From positions 1 to 25,792 of IMG/VR virus record IMGVR_UViG_3300025896_000177: a stretch of 25,792 bases of DNA; one strand, written 5' to 3'. The notes under the pieces are model-generated. The model searched no databases and was not told where the DNA came from. It worked only from the letters and a program-made list of their open reading frames with translations. Made by a program: the position numbers and the translations under genes. Shown piece by piece: positions 7,781 to 16,035 of this stretch (its first letter is position 1; every line of letters starts with the position of its first letter). The DNA comes from a virus.

Positions 7781-10700
7781 ACGATAAAGACCCACTAGGT
7801 TTATTTGAAGAAACATCTAATGACCCACTGGGTCTTTTCGATTCTGAGGAAACTCCTAAAGGATTCTCATTAGAACGTGGTATTAAGAAGACTGTGTCAG
7901 ATGTTACAGACATGGCAAAAGATTTGATTGGTGTTAATGAAGCTGGTCTAAACCTAGCCACTGCAGGTACTACAGGACCTCTGGGTCTAGCTATTGGTAC
8001 CGGGCAGGGTTTCATCAATCAGGTTCGCGAAGGAACTCTTGGTAACATTAAAGAGTTTAATAAGCAGGGTGATTATGCAATGGGTCAAATGGACCAAGTA
8101 ACTTATCATCCTAAGTCTGAACTAGGTCAAGAGTATTCAGGAAAGATTGGTAAGTTCATTATGGAGAATGCTCCTGCTCTTGTAGCAGTAGCTCCCCAAC
8201 TAGAAGCAATGGCTCATCTAGGTAAGCCTGCTATCAAGCAAATAACATCTAAGGTGAAAACTCCAGAAGAGATTCGTGGTGAAACTCCTAAGGTAACACC
8301 ACCTGCAGAAGATCCTCTTAATCTTTGGACTCCTGCGGATGATGTGCGTAGACAATATGAAAGTTACACTGCTCTTGAACAAAGCATTGTAGATCGTATT
8401 GAATCTCTCGATCCAACAAATGTGTCTGAAATGTCTAGACTTGCTGGTGAGTTGGATCAAGTACGCGAGGTACGGGCTAAACTGTCCGATTACTTTGAAG
8501 GTACTGACAAGCCCATGGAACCAACAATAGTTGGTCCTGATGTGGATACTACCACAGGTTTCAATCCATATGGCAAAGCTAATCAAGAAGGTAATAAGAC
8601 AATTGATGTCTTGGCAGATGTTGATCCTGCCTTTAAACCAGTAGAACGTGGAGTTGATCCTCAACTTGATGCTCTTGTAGATGCCTTTCCACAAGAACTA
8701 AATAATATAGATTCTCAAACATTGTCTGATAGGTACTCTGTTAATGAAGCTATCAATGCAAAGACTGCTGAGTATTCTAAGTATAGTCCTGATGTTCTTG
8801 AACGAATGATTAAGAACAAAGATTATAAACTAGGTCACATTAAAGATGAGGGATTGCGTGCCCTCATTCAACAAGAAAAAGAATTGCTTGAAGTAGAACT
8901 TACACGTAAACGTGCGGGTGATGCTCACGCCTTCACAGACAAAGCTGTTATTGGAGACAACACTCACCTAGCAAAACTCACACAAGAGTTAGACCAAGTT
9001 GTACGTAATTCAGATGATCCTATTCGTAGTGGTCTAGACTATCTTGCTTCTAAGAAGGGTGATCCTGCATTAGAACCCCATGGTACGTATCTTGGCGAAC
9101 TTGCAGATCAACTTAGGAACAATCCTAATATTGGTCGTGATGGTTTGAAGTTTGATCCTACAATGACTGCTGATGGTTCCTATAGTAACATGAGTGGTCA
9201 GATTAACATGAACCCACATAACTTCCATGCAGGCACATTCTTACATGAGGTTGTTCACAGTGCTGTTAATAAGGTTATGACTCTTGTTGGTGAAGGTAAA
9301 GTCAAAGACTTACAACAGGTACAAGCTGTTCGTAATATAGAAGCTTTGTATGCCAATGTTAAAGACAACTTTGGTTTTATCTTAGACAAGTATGTACCAA
9401 AGGAAATGCAAAAATTCATGATGGAAAATCCACGTGAGTTTGTAGCATACGGTCTTACTAACTCTAACATGATTGCTGCTCTTAAGCGTATGAGATTGTC
9501 TGGTGAATCTGGCTTCTCTAAGTTTAAAAACACAGTGATGAATCTACTAGGCCTATCTGACAAAGCACGTACTGCCTTCTCTGAACTACTAGAGAATGGT
9601 GGTCATTTGATTGACACTAGTACGGGTGAAGCCATTGGTCGTGATTTGCCTAAGAGTTTTGCTCAAGCAAACACACCAACGAAACTACTAGCTGGTATCA
9701 GACAAGGTGCTTTAAACATCTTTGCTCATGGTTTCACTGCTCAATTAAAGCAGATGATGAAGAATGATGTTCATGCACAAGAGATCTTCAAGATCACTGA
9801 CATTGCAAACAAACGAAAAGAATCACTAGACCAAGTAATTCTATATGGTAAGGATACCTTTCAACAGTGGGAACAACGTGGTGTTCTAAACACCTTCAAG
9901 TTGTCTGCTGCTGAAAAACCTGAAGCTCTCGTCCCTTCTATGTACAAGCTAAAGGGTAACGAGATTCATGATGTGTATAGTAAGATGATTGATGGTATGC
10001 TTAACAAGGTAGACCCTAATCAAACCTTTGCTACACACTCAGCAGGTTGGTCTCAAGGTCAGCAGAACTTTGCAAAGGCATTGATTAACATTAGTGACAA
10101 GCTCTTGAAGGCTGCTCGCGGTATGCAGGCAGGTAACAATCTCAAGCAACTACAACAACTGATGGGTTATATCCTAACCAGTCGTGCTGGCGACCATGCT
10201 GTTACTGTGTCTTATCGTGGTGTTCCACTACGCTTGCAGCGTTACATGACAAAGGCAGAAGCCGAACATTGGCAACAATGGTTCAGATCACAGAGTAATG
10301 ACTTTGAAGTTCGCTATGACCACACAAAGAACTATGTAGATCATTCTAGTATCGTAGATTTCCTAGAAGAGAATCTTGCAAACATTCCACCAAATCAACT
10401 AGCAGCAGAACTCCAAATTAAATTGGATCGAATGATTGCTGGTAATTCAAACGTTGGTGTGCATTCAATGCAGACAAGAATGTTAGCTGGTTTTATTGGT
10501 GATCAAGTTGGTCTTACTCCACATCAATTAGGTGAGCGTTTACGTGAATCCTTACCACGTGCGGTAAAAGCATATACGCAGAACATTGCTTCTAGAGATG
10601 TTCATAAGAAGGTTCTTGATTACTACGATAAGAATTCTGTCCCAAAGAACACATCTGAGCTAATGGACTTCTATGTTCGTACACAAACTGAAGGACTGAT

Positions 10701-12327
10701 TCCTGAAGGTTCAATTCGTGAAACTTTACAGACAGGTTCTAAGCAAGTACGTGAGTTTGTTGATACCATTGTAGATAAAAACTTTGGTGAGTTTCATGGT
10801 AGAGATAAGCACGCGTTGGATCGCTTTACTGGTCTATTTGGTAATGCCTTCTATACTGCAAACATCACAATGAAACCTGCAATTTGGATTGCCCAACCAC
10901 TACAAGCATTCATGTCTGCACGATCTGCATTTAAGAATGGTGAGTCTCCTAGACAAGTTCTAGCGGCTCTTGGTCAGACAGTTATGGATATGGCAGGTGG
11001 TAAGAAGTTCGCAGATCCTGAGTACAAACGTGCATTGTTTCATGCGGTAGAAGATGGTAATACATTACATCCACAGATGACCAATGAGTTCAATGACTGG
11101 AAGATTGGCACTGATCCAAACACAGCAATCAATAAAGTTGTTAATCTAGCTACTGGTCGAACAATCTCTACGATTGGTGACAAGTTCTCACGCTTTTCAT
11201 CCTTTACATTTTTCTACAACTTGCATAAGCGTAGTGGTCTAAAAGGTGAAGAGCTTGCTCGAAAAGCTGCAGAGGATACTACAACCAATATGATTGGTTA
11301 TGGTAGTAAGAACATGCCAGCTATCTATCGTGAGATGGGTATCTTTGGTGAACAATCTTCTCCACTAGCAACCTTCGCACATGGTCAAGCAGGCAACTTG
11401 ATTGTCGACGTTGTCGATTTCATGAAGACCCCAAGCGCACGTACGGCGGCACCATTGATTATGACAGGTGCAGTTATCGCAGTTCTTGGTGGAGTGGTAT
11501 CTTTCCCACTGATTGCTGAATATGAAATTGTACGTCAAGTCGGACTCAAGAACGGCTGGTGGGGAACTGAATGGCCCGACGCCACTCAATTACTCCTTGT
11601 CCATGCACCTAGTTGGGTATCTCATGGTGCGTTGTCTGATGCAACAGGTATGGATATTGACGCCTCAATGCGTTACACTTCACTGATGCAAAAGATTACC
11701 AATGTGCAGAACCAAGGCATGTTGTCTCTGTTCCCGCCACTTGCGTGGGGTGCTGAGGCCGCCGCTGGGGTGGCTACACTGGCCTCAGATGCAATGGGTA
11801 AGGCCCATACACCAACAGAGATCGACAAGGCAGTGAAGGCCACTGTACCGAAGGGTATTCTTGGAGGTATGGTAGATCAATATCGAAACGATGGTGATTT
11901 GTTTAATCCAGACAACCAAAAGAATCCATTGACACGAATGGGTAATGCCGGTAAGGGTGGAGTAGAACGCACAGATGTAGAAAAGAAAGCACCTTTCTTT
12001 GGAACACGTTCTTTGAAAGAGTCTTTGGTTTCTATGGAATCTTTCACCAATCAGCAGCGAAATCAACAGCGCACCAATGATCTTATCAGGGCTGCTCAAT
12101 TGTACAGTTCTGGGAACCAAGAGAAAGCTATTCAGATAATGATGAAGCACGAGAAACATCCAACTGCCGCAGCGAATGCGATCAAGGCGCAGATTATCGC
12201 TGAGAAAACGCCAGCAGCCATTCGCGGAAAAGTTGGAAAGTCTGGTACTATGTCTTATGAACAAGCTCGGGATTGGAAGAAATCAGAACGCACACCTTTC
12301 TTGGAGAAATTACGTGACAGCGATTGA
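7777..12327 (+). CDS. Giant internal virion / ejection protein with metallopeptidase-like HExxH site
   Basis: A 1516-residue protein, the largest in the window. The N-terminus has an 11-residue tandem repeat (DPLGLF at residues 5-10 and 16-21). FLHEVVHSAVNKV contains HEVVH at 490-494, and ENPREFVAYGL provides Glu554, so H490, H494 and E554 make a plausible gluzincin zinc site; HE--H followed by N--EF-A is seen in metallopeptidase-like domains of phage polyvalent proteins. Around residue 1223 a long hydrophobic segment (APLIMTGAVIAVLGGVVSFP) could insert in a membrane. The remainder is mostly helical. The closest positional analogue is P22 gp16 or T7 gp16, ejected into the cell and able to open the wall or membrane. 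No lytic transglycosylase motif was seen. It overlaps the endolysin gene by 14 bases. Confidence 0.65.
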   Translation: MNDKDPLGLFEETSNDPLGLFDSEETPKGFSLERGIKKTVSDVTDMAKDLIGVNEAGLNLATAGTTGPLGLAIGTGQGFINQVREGTLGNIKEFNKQGDYAMGQMDQVTYHPKSELGQEYSGKIGKFIMENAPALVAVAPQLEAMAHLGKPAIKQITSKVKTPEEIRGETPKVTPPAEDPLNLWTPADDVRRQYESYTALEQSIVDRIESLDPTNVSEMSRLAGELDQVREVRAKLSDYFEGTDKPMEPTIVGPDVDTTTGFNPYGKANQEGNKTIDVLADVDPAFKPVERGVDPQLDALVDAFPQELNNIDSQTLSDRYSVNEAINAKTAEYSKYSPDVLERMIKNKDYKLGHIKDEGLRALIQQEKELLEVELTRKRAGDAHAFTDKAVIGDNTHLAKLTQELDQVVRNSDDPIRSGLDYLASKKGDPALEPHGTYLGELADQLRNNPNIGRDGLKFDPTMTADGSYSNMSGQINMNPHNFHAGTFLHEVVHSAVNKVMTLVGEGKVKDLQQVQAVRNIEALYANVKDNFGFILDKYVPKEMQKFMMENPREFVAYGLTNSNMIAALKRMRLSGESGFSKFKNTVMNLLGLSDKARTAFSELLENGGHLIDTSTGEAIGRDLPKSFAQANTPTKLLAGIRQGALNIFAHGFTAQLKQMMKNDVHAQEIFKITDIANKRKESLDQVILYGKDTFQQWEQRGVLNTFKLSAAEKPEALVPSMYKLKGNEIHDVYSKMIDGMLNKVDPNQTFATHSAGWSQGQQNFAKALINISDKLLKAARGMQAGNNLKQLQQLMGYILTSRAGDHAVTVSYRGVPLRLQRYMTKAEAEHWQQWFRSQSNDFEVRYDHTKNYVDHSSIVDFLEENLANIPPNQLAAELQIKLDRMIAGNSNVGVHSMQTRMLAGFIGDQVGLTPHQLGERLRESLPRAVKAYTQNIASRDVHKKVLDYYDKNSVPKNTSELMDFYVRTQTEGLIPEGSIRETLQTGSKQVREFVDTIVDKNFGEFHGRDKHALDRFTGLFGNAFYTANITMKPAIWIAQPLQAFMSARSAFKNGESPRQVLAALGQTVMDMAGGKKFADPEYKRALFHAVEDGNTLHPQMTNEFNDWKIGTDPNTAINKVVNLATGRTISTIGDKFSRFSSFTFFYNLHKRSGLKGEELARKAAEDTTTNMIGYGSKNMPAIYREMGIFGEQSSPLATFAHGQAGNLIVDVVDFMKTPSARTAAPLIMTGAVIAVLGGVVSFPLIAEYEIVRQVGLKNGWWGTEWPDATQLLLVHAPSWVSHGALSDATGMDIDASMRYTSLMQKITNVQNQGMLSLFPPLAWGAEAAAGVATLASDAMGKAHTPTEIDKAVKATVPKGILGGMVDQYRNDGDLFNPDNQKNPLTRMGNAGKGGVERTDVEKKAPFFGTRSLKESLVSMESFTNQQRNQQRTNDLIRAAQLYSSGNQEKAIQIMMKHEKHPTAAANAIKAQIIAEKTPAAIRGKVGKSGTMSYEQARDWKKSERTPFLEKLRDSD

Positions 12328-12742
12328 AATCATAAAGAAGTATGAGGGTCTTAGACTCAAATCTTATTTGTGTCCTGCAGGGATTCCTACTATTGGTTGG
12401 GGTCATACATATGGTGTCAAGTTAGGTAGAACAATCTCCGTCCAAGAGGCGGAGGTTCTTCTTGACCATGACTACCAAGCTGCTCAAGACCAAGTAGAAC
12501 GTTTAGTACATGTCCCTCTAACTGAAAACCAACTAGGTGCCTTGACAAGCTTTGTCTTTAATCTAGGTATGAATGCCCTAGCCACATCAACACTTCTCCG
12601 CAAGTTAAATGTTGGAGATATTGAAGGTGCTGGACAAGAGTTTCATAAGTGGGTCTATGCTAAAGTTAATGGAGTTAGTACCAAGTTGAATGGTCTGGTT
12701 AAGCGTAGAGCTGAAGAGAGTGAATTATTTTTAACCAAATGA
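12314..12742 (+). CDS. Endolysin, T4-lysozyme type (GH24 muramidase)
   Basis: A 142-residue peptidoglycan-cleaving lysozyme. The triad is E11-x8-C20-x5-T26, exactly the numbering of T4 lysozyme, with Cys in place of Asp20, a variant known in phage GH24 enzymes and tolerated in T4 lysozyme. The surrounding sequence KKYEGLRLKSYLCPAGIPTI followed by GWGHT is diagnostic. LTENQLGALTSFVFNLG near the middle is the second family hallmark. I choose the GTG start at 12314 because GGAG lies seven bases upstream and the catalytic Glu then falls at residue 11; longer frames run inside the previous gene. There is no signal peptide or SAR segment, so release should need a holin. It is the last gene of the left arm, directly before the terminator. 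Confidence 0.92.
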   Translation: MTAIEIIKKYEGLRLKSYLCPAGIPTIGWGHTYGVKLGRTISVQEAEVLLDHDYQAAQDQVERLVHVPLTENQLGALTSFVFNLGMNALATSTLLRKLNVGDIEGAGQEFHKWVYAKVNGVSTKLNGLVKRRAEESELFLTK

Positions 12743-12744
12743 AA

Positions 12745-12776
12745 AAAGCCCCAATGGATTTCTCCAAAGGGGCTTT
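12745..12776. terminator. Bidirectional rho-independent terminator between convergent arms
   Basis: AAAGCCCC (12745-12752) pairs with GGGGCTTT (12769-12776). An inner TGGA/TCCA pair extends the stem around a TTTC loop, separated by unpaired AA on each side. A T-rich run follows on the plus strand (12774-12782, one C), and the A run at 12742-12747 gives Us on the minus strand, so it can stop both the plus-strand virion genes and the minus-strand early genes. Confidence 0.88.
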
Positions 12777-12815
12777 CTTTTTGTCTAGCACATTTGTGCG
12801 CGGGATTTATTCCCT

Positions 12816-12965
12816 TTACTTTTGTTTAGGTCGGAAGACAATAGCGACTTCCCAATCAGGTTCTTCATCATAGTTAGTGACAAAGGCAATGCCCTGCTCA
12901 CCATCAGGATGATTCTTAACCTCACGTAATGTTTCAAGCAGTAGTTCTTTAAATTGCTGGTTCAT
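12816..12965 (-). CDS. Small hypothetical protein (49 aa), last gene of the right arm
   Basis: A complete 49-residue frame from ATG 12965 to TAA at 12816, too short for usual gene-length cut-offs but well formed. It begins MNQQFKELLLETLREVKNH (helical) and continues DGEQGIAFVTNYDEEPDWEV then AIVFRPKQK (beta strand pair), a plausible compact alpha-beta fold with an acidic middle. It overlaps the upstream endonuclease gene by 17 bases and ends about 40 bases before the terminator. Frame quality, overlap with its neighbour and lack of any other gene in this stretch support it. No function recognised. Confidence 0.6.
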   Translation of the reverse strand: MNQQFKELLLETLREVKNHPDGEQGIAFVTNYDEEPDWEVAIVFRPKQK

Positions 12966-13329
12966 TAAATACTTTCTTATTGTTAGTTACTTTATTTAAT
13001 GCAGAAAGAGCTTGATTCTTTTTAACCTTCGATAAATATGGCCAAAGAAGATTCAAAACTTGCTCAACTTCATCTTGTTTGTAACAGTTCCATGAGCGAA
13101 TGTCTCGAGTTTTAGACTGATAGATTTTTCCAAACTTAACAATCTCATGAAATCTATCTAAACATTCATGTACTTTTTGAGACAGTCCCATACGAATATA
13201 TGAGTAGTGATCTCTTTGTGCTTTTAATAGGGAGGTTGTTCCCTCCCCATCAAAGAAACCTGCTGCCCAAGCAATATCTGTATTACAAACCACAGATACC
13301 ACCCTTACAACGTTCTTCATTTTCGTCAT
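12949..13329 (-). CDS. Single-motif LAGLIDADG homing endonuclease
   Basis: A protein of up to 126 residues with one LAGLIDADG helix motif, WAAGFFDGEG (residues about 21-30; final acidic pair D/E), followed by TTSLLKAQRDHYSYIRMGLS and a Lys/Asn-rich helical C-terminus. One motif per chain means such enzymes act as homodimers that cut long target sites. It overlaps the ribonucleotide reductase 3' end by 47 bases in another frame, so the first 16 or so residues are dictated by the RNR tail and the true start is uncertain: ATG 13329, ATG 13320, or a GTG nearer the RNR stop are all possible. The LAGLIDADG fold proper begins only after the RNR stop. It looks like a free-standing mobile gene placed right behind its neighbour; no intron or intein boundaries were seen. 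Confidence 0.8.
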   Translation of the reverse strand: MTKMKNVVRVVSVVCNTDIAWAAGFFDGEGTTSLLKAQRDHYSYIRMGLSQKVHECLDRFHEIVKFGKIYQSKTRDIRSWNCYKQDEVEQVLNLLWPYLSKVKKNQALSALNKVTNNKKVFNEPAI

Positions 13330-14920
13330 ACACTACACCCTTATGAGCTAAGGCTTCTGCATATGATACCTCCGTCAGTGGCTGACCTCCTCTACTGTCA
13401 TTTGGGTAACATGTAAAGCCGCGGAGCCTTGGGGCGTAGGATGCCAGAACTTGAGCGAATCGACTAACGTCGTCTGGGCCATTTCCCTTACTACCCCAAG
13501 CGGGGAGGTTGATGGTGGAACTAATTGACATATCAACGTAATCTTGAATGTCCGCTTGGAACTTAAGTCTTTTTTCATAGTCATGGCTTAGACCATATGC
13601 AGTTTCAATTTTACTTGGATCAAGACCATACTCCTTAATTAGTTGATCGGCAGTTGTGTCAACCACATATTCATACTTCCATTTAGTACCATCTGTGAGA
13701 TACCTTCGCTTATATGCGACGGCAAAGAGTGGCTCAATTCCAGTAGTTGTCCCTGCGAGAATGCCAATAGAACCTGTTGGAGCGATGGCACGGTAAGCAA
13801 CTGGCTTGGAAATAAATAGGCGCTCACAGTGTTCGTTAGCAGCTCGTTCGGATTCATCTTTATATACCTTTAACCATGAGTGTAGTTCTGGTGTTGCCAC
13901 ATATCCTTGTCCTCGTTGGAGAAGCCATGCATGGATACCCATAAGTCCAAGTCCAAGTCGTCGATTCTTTTCGCGGACCTTGTATACTTTATCGTACGGC
14001 AAATCTGCTCGTAACGTTCCACAAACAAGGAATTTGGAACCGAGTTCAACAATATGTTTGAATTCTTCAATTGACGAAACATTACTAAGATTGACACTAC
14101 CAAGATTGCATACATCAGAGTCATCCTCAGATGTAACTTCCGTACATGCATTTCTAAGGGTTTCATTTTGTTTCTCCCCAAAGTTAAAGCTAAAGCCTGG
14201 TTCGCCTGTCTGCATAGCTTGACGACAATTCTCTACGAAGGTAGGGAGATTCGCACGATCTGCATTATACAACCACTTGTCGTCATAGTTGACAGAGATG
14301 TTCGTCATGTCAAGAGGAGCAGCAGCATTAAAGTCTTTATTCTTTAGTGCCTTGATCTCGTCTGACCAGTTCTTCGCCTTCAGGAATGCCGGAATATCCT
14401 CGTGCAACCAATTGAGAGAGGCGTAGATTGCCGACCGGCGCGATCCACCTTGCATAACACCTCTGCCGACTTCGTTTATCATCTGCATCAGGGGAATTGG
14501 CCCACTCGACAAGCCACCTGTACGACTCAAGGGCTTCCCCTCTGGACGTAGAATGCTGTAGTCGATCCCAATGCCACCACCAGTCATCAGGCAACTGACT
14601 GCTCTCTGTGTTAGGTCCGCCCATTCTTCCCTCGTGTCATGTTCTGCTCTTAGAAGGAAACAATTGTTGAAATAACTGTTACCACGACCAGCGTACCAGA
14701 GATAACGCCCACCCGGCACAAAAGCCATGCGTTTGATGTACTCTACCAAAGCATCCCGATCATCTTGAGACATCAGCGGTTTATCTTTCCCCCAACGTGA
14801 ACCACAGACATCTTCGACAAGACGTTCTGCTAACGCATCCCATGTATCATTGACACCCTGTGCATACTTATTACGGAAGATGTTCTCACTGAAACTATTC
14901 TTGAATCTGTTGACTTGCAT
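13283..14920 (-). CDS. nrdJ: Class II (adenosylcobalamin-dependent) ribonucleotide reductase
   Basis: A 545-residue reductase converting ribonucleotides to deoxyribonucleotides, short because it lacks an ATP-cone domain. Catalytic features visible: the redox cysteine pair C87 (SYFNNCFLL) and C271 (DVCNLGSVNL); the radical-site triad N257-x-C259-x-E261 (NACTEV); the phosphate-binding loop PTGSI at 381-385; and the C-terminal thiol shuttle C538/C543 (CKGGICGL). GTTTGIEPLFAVAYKRR and GGSRRSA fit B12-dependent NrdJ enzymes, and no small-subunit nrdB is present, which also favours class II. Start ATG 14920 has AGAGGA six bases upstream. The gene overlaps the small upstream gene by 26 bases; its 3' end overlaps the LAGLIDADG gene. 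It should supply dNTPs for phage replication together with ThyX and MazG. Confidence 0.9.
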   Translation of the reverse strand: MQVNRFKNSFSENIFRNKYAQGVNDTWDALAERLVEDVCGSRWGKDKPLMSQDDRDALVEYIKRMAFVPGGRYLWYAGRGNSYFNNCFLLRAEHDTREEWADLTQRAVSCLMTGGGIGIDYSILRPEGKPLSRTGGLSSGPIPLMQMINEVGRGVMQGGSRRSAIYASLNWLHEDIPAFLKAKNWSDEIKALKNKDFNAAAPLDMTNISVNYDDKWLYNADRANLPTFVENCRQAMQTGEPGFSFNFGEKQNETLRNACTEVTSEDDSDVCNLGSVNLSNVSSIEEFKHIVELGSKFLVCGTLRADLPYDKVYKVREKNRRLGLGLMGIHAWLLQRGQGYVATPELHSWLKVYKDESERAANEHCERLFISKPVAYRAIAPTGSIGILAGTTTGIEPLFAVAYKRRYLTDGTKWKYEYVVDTTADQLIKEYGLDPSKIETAYGLSHDYEKRLKFQADIQDYVDMSISSTINLPAWGSKGNGPDDVSRFAQVLASYAPRLRGFTCYPNDSRGGQPLTEVSYAEALAHKGVVYDENEERCKGGICGL

Positions 14921-15065
14921 TGAATTCCTCTAATTGTATTTCCCAATCGTCTTCTTGCCAACGATGGACTAATTCTTCTTTTGATTTGCGATCTTTGTGT
15001 TGTTCTTTTTTGGCTGGAGAAGGAAGATTATCTTTCTTCCCCGTCCAAGGCTTCGTCAGTTTCAT
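14895..15065 (-). CDS. Small Lys/Glu-rich hypothetical protein
   Basis: A 56-residue, strongly charged protein starting at ATG 15065 (MKLTKPWTGKKDNLPSPAKK) and ending in an acidic, amphipathic tail (WQEDDWEIQLEEFNASQQ). A longer frame exists but begins with a non-ATG codon deep inside the upstream gene, so the ATG is preferred. It overlaps the upstream small gene by 38 bases and the RNR start by 26 bases. Function not recognised; its basic N-terminus and acidic C-terminus are the only notable traits. The dense overlaps on both sides lower confidence somewhat. Confidence 0.5.
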   Translation of the reverse strand: MKLTKPWTGKKDNLPSPAKKEQHKDRKSKEELVHRWQEDDWEIQLEEFNASQQIQE

Positions 15066-15213
15066 TGTAGTAATCTCGAACACGCTGTTGCTTATCAAAA
15101 ATAATGCCCTCCAAGGCATCTACAAGCTCACCAGATGAGATATCAATAATCTCTAGTACAGTGACCTCATCTTCTTGTTTTAATTGTTCTAGAAGGTCGT
15201 TAAATGTGGCCAT
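15028..15213 (-). CDS. Small acidic hypothetical protein
   Basis: A 61-residue acidic protein, MATFNDLLEQLKQEDEVTVL followed by EIIDISSGELVDALEG. A segment of the form L-EL/QLK-EDEVT-LEIIDISS-ELVDA is frequent in short phage early proteins of unknown function, so this is very likely genuine. It starts one base after the HNH/AP2 gene stops and overlaps the next small gene. Predicted helix-strand-helix; no enzymatic residues. A regulatory or inhibitor role is possible but not shown. Confidence 0.65.
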   Translation of the reverse strand: MATFNDLLEQLKQEDEVTVLEIIDISSGELVDALEGIIFDKQQRVRDYYNETDEALDGEER

Positions 15214-15214
15214 T

Positions 15215-15655
15215 TCATTTCTTCATGTTTGTTACAATCCAAGTCTCTCGAATATAAATTGCTTGCTCAAGAGAATCAAATCTTCCTAGAGCAGTTGTTT
15301 TATTGTTACGCCGAACTTGAGCAAACCATTTCTTTCGCTCTTTGTCCCAGTGAATTCCAGTGTGACCTGATTTATTGGTGTCATATTGCTTAGGCAGATC
15401 TCGATTCTCACATTGTTGTTTAGGTGTTGCCCACTGACAATTCTCTTTATAATATCCTTTAGAATTATCCATTCGATCTAGTGTCGTTCCTTCGGGACGC
15501 TCTCCCATATCCAAATAGAAAGGAAGAAACTCTTTCCAAGAGTCACAGACCGTGATCTTCTTTGCGCTGTATTTCCAATGTCCTTCTCCTCGACATCGTC
15601 GATGCATACAAACCCATGTGTTGTATGTAGAAGTCTTATACATTCCATGTTTCAT
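15215..15655 (-). CDS. HNH homing endonuclease with AP2 DNA-binding domain
   Basis: A 146-residue mobile endonuclease. The nuclease half holds TLDRMDNSKGYYKENCQW followed by ATPKQQCENR, the usual form of phage HNH enzymes in which D-R-D-N-GY-N-C-WAT carries the catalytic and metal-binding residues. The second half, SGHTGIHWDKERKKWFAQVR then ALGRFDSLEQA, is an AP2-type three-stranded DNA-binding domain. This two-domain layout is standard for free-standing phage homing enzymes. It begins at ATG 15655 within a TAATG shared with the holin stop and ends one base before the next gene, so it is neatly slotted between two genes with no flanking intron-like sequence. The neighbouring gene that serves as its homing target is not evident. 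Confidence 0.88.
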   Translation of the reverse strand: MKHGMYKTSTYNTWVCMHRRCRGEGHWKYSAKKITVCDSWKEFLPFYLDMGERPEGTTLDRMDNSKGYYKENCQWATPKQQCENRDLPKQYDTNKSGHTGIHWDKERKKWFAQVRRNNKTTALGRFDSLEQAIYIRETWIVTNMKK

Positions 15656-16035
15656 TATTTGTTCCTAATTTGTGCTGTGATCCTACTTCCAAAGAGGAAA
15701 CCAAATGCAATATTCGCACCTTCGAGACACAGTAGTTTGATTGCTGGATCAAGTCCTTCTACAAATGCTGCACCTAGTCCTGCAATGATGATGACAAAAG
15801 CAGCAATGTACCGAGAAGAACCACGAAGATCAACAACCCACTGGCTTGGAGTGCCTCCTGGATTGTCGAGTTTTGCGACTGTCTCCATGCGTCGAATGTC
15901 TTGTTCATCAAGTTGTAGTTGCTCTGCAACAGTTGTAGGTTTAACACCGCCTGTGAGAGCGGTGATTCCTTGTTTGATTCCCTCAACACCTACTGGAATA
16001 AGTGCTGAGAGAAGTGTAGTTAGTAGTACGCTCAT
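15655..16035 (-). CDS. Three-TM holin (GTA_holin_3TM-like)
   Basis: A 126-residue membrane protein. An N-terminal hydrophobic segment (MSVLLTTLLSALIPVGVEGI), a soluble Gln/Asp-rich loop (AEQLQLDEQDIRRMETVAKL), then two further hydrophobic segments around YIAAFVIIIAGLGAAFVEGL and LCLEGANIAFGFLFGSRI. This arrangement and the final FGFLFGSR agree with the 3-TM holin family first seen in gene transfer agents. Holins open the inner membrane for the endolysin. ATG 16035 is chosen: it overlaps the thyX stop as ATGA, whereas the longer frame would begin with TTG. It is unusual that the holin is on the opposite strand from the endolysin and inside the nucleotide-metabolism block, so its timing must be controlled separately. 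Confidence 0.72.
   Translation of the reverse strand: MSVLLTTLLSALIPVGVEGIKQGITALTGGVKPTTVAEQLQLDEQDIRRMETVAKLDNPGGTPSQWVVDLRGSSRYIAAFVIIIAGLGAAFVEGLDPAIKLLCLEGANIAFGFLFGSRITAQIRNK

Noticed and set aside
8218-8694. Open frame of 158 codons on the minus strand inside the giant virion gene
   Set aside because: It is antisense to a continuous, well-formed gene, has no ribosome binding site of note and an unnatural Ile/Ser/Arg-rich composition.
11785-12264. Open frame of 159 codons antisense to the end of the giant virion gene
   Set aside because: Shadow of the coding strand; Leu/Ser/Cys/His-rich with no domain pattern.
12788-12815. Short dyads GCACA-TT-TGTGC and GGGA-TTTAT-TCCC between the terminator and the last right-arm gene
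   Set aside because: Stems are very short and have no adjoining T-run; the main terminator at 12745-12776 already accounts for this gap.
13283-14920. Intein in the ribonucleotide reductase
   Set aside because: The reductase motifs run without interruption and there are no Cys/Ser splice junctions or Hint blocks; the LAGLIDADG frame lies after and across the stop, in another frame.
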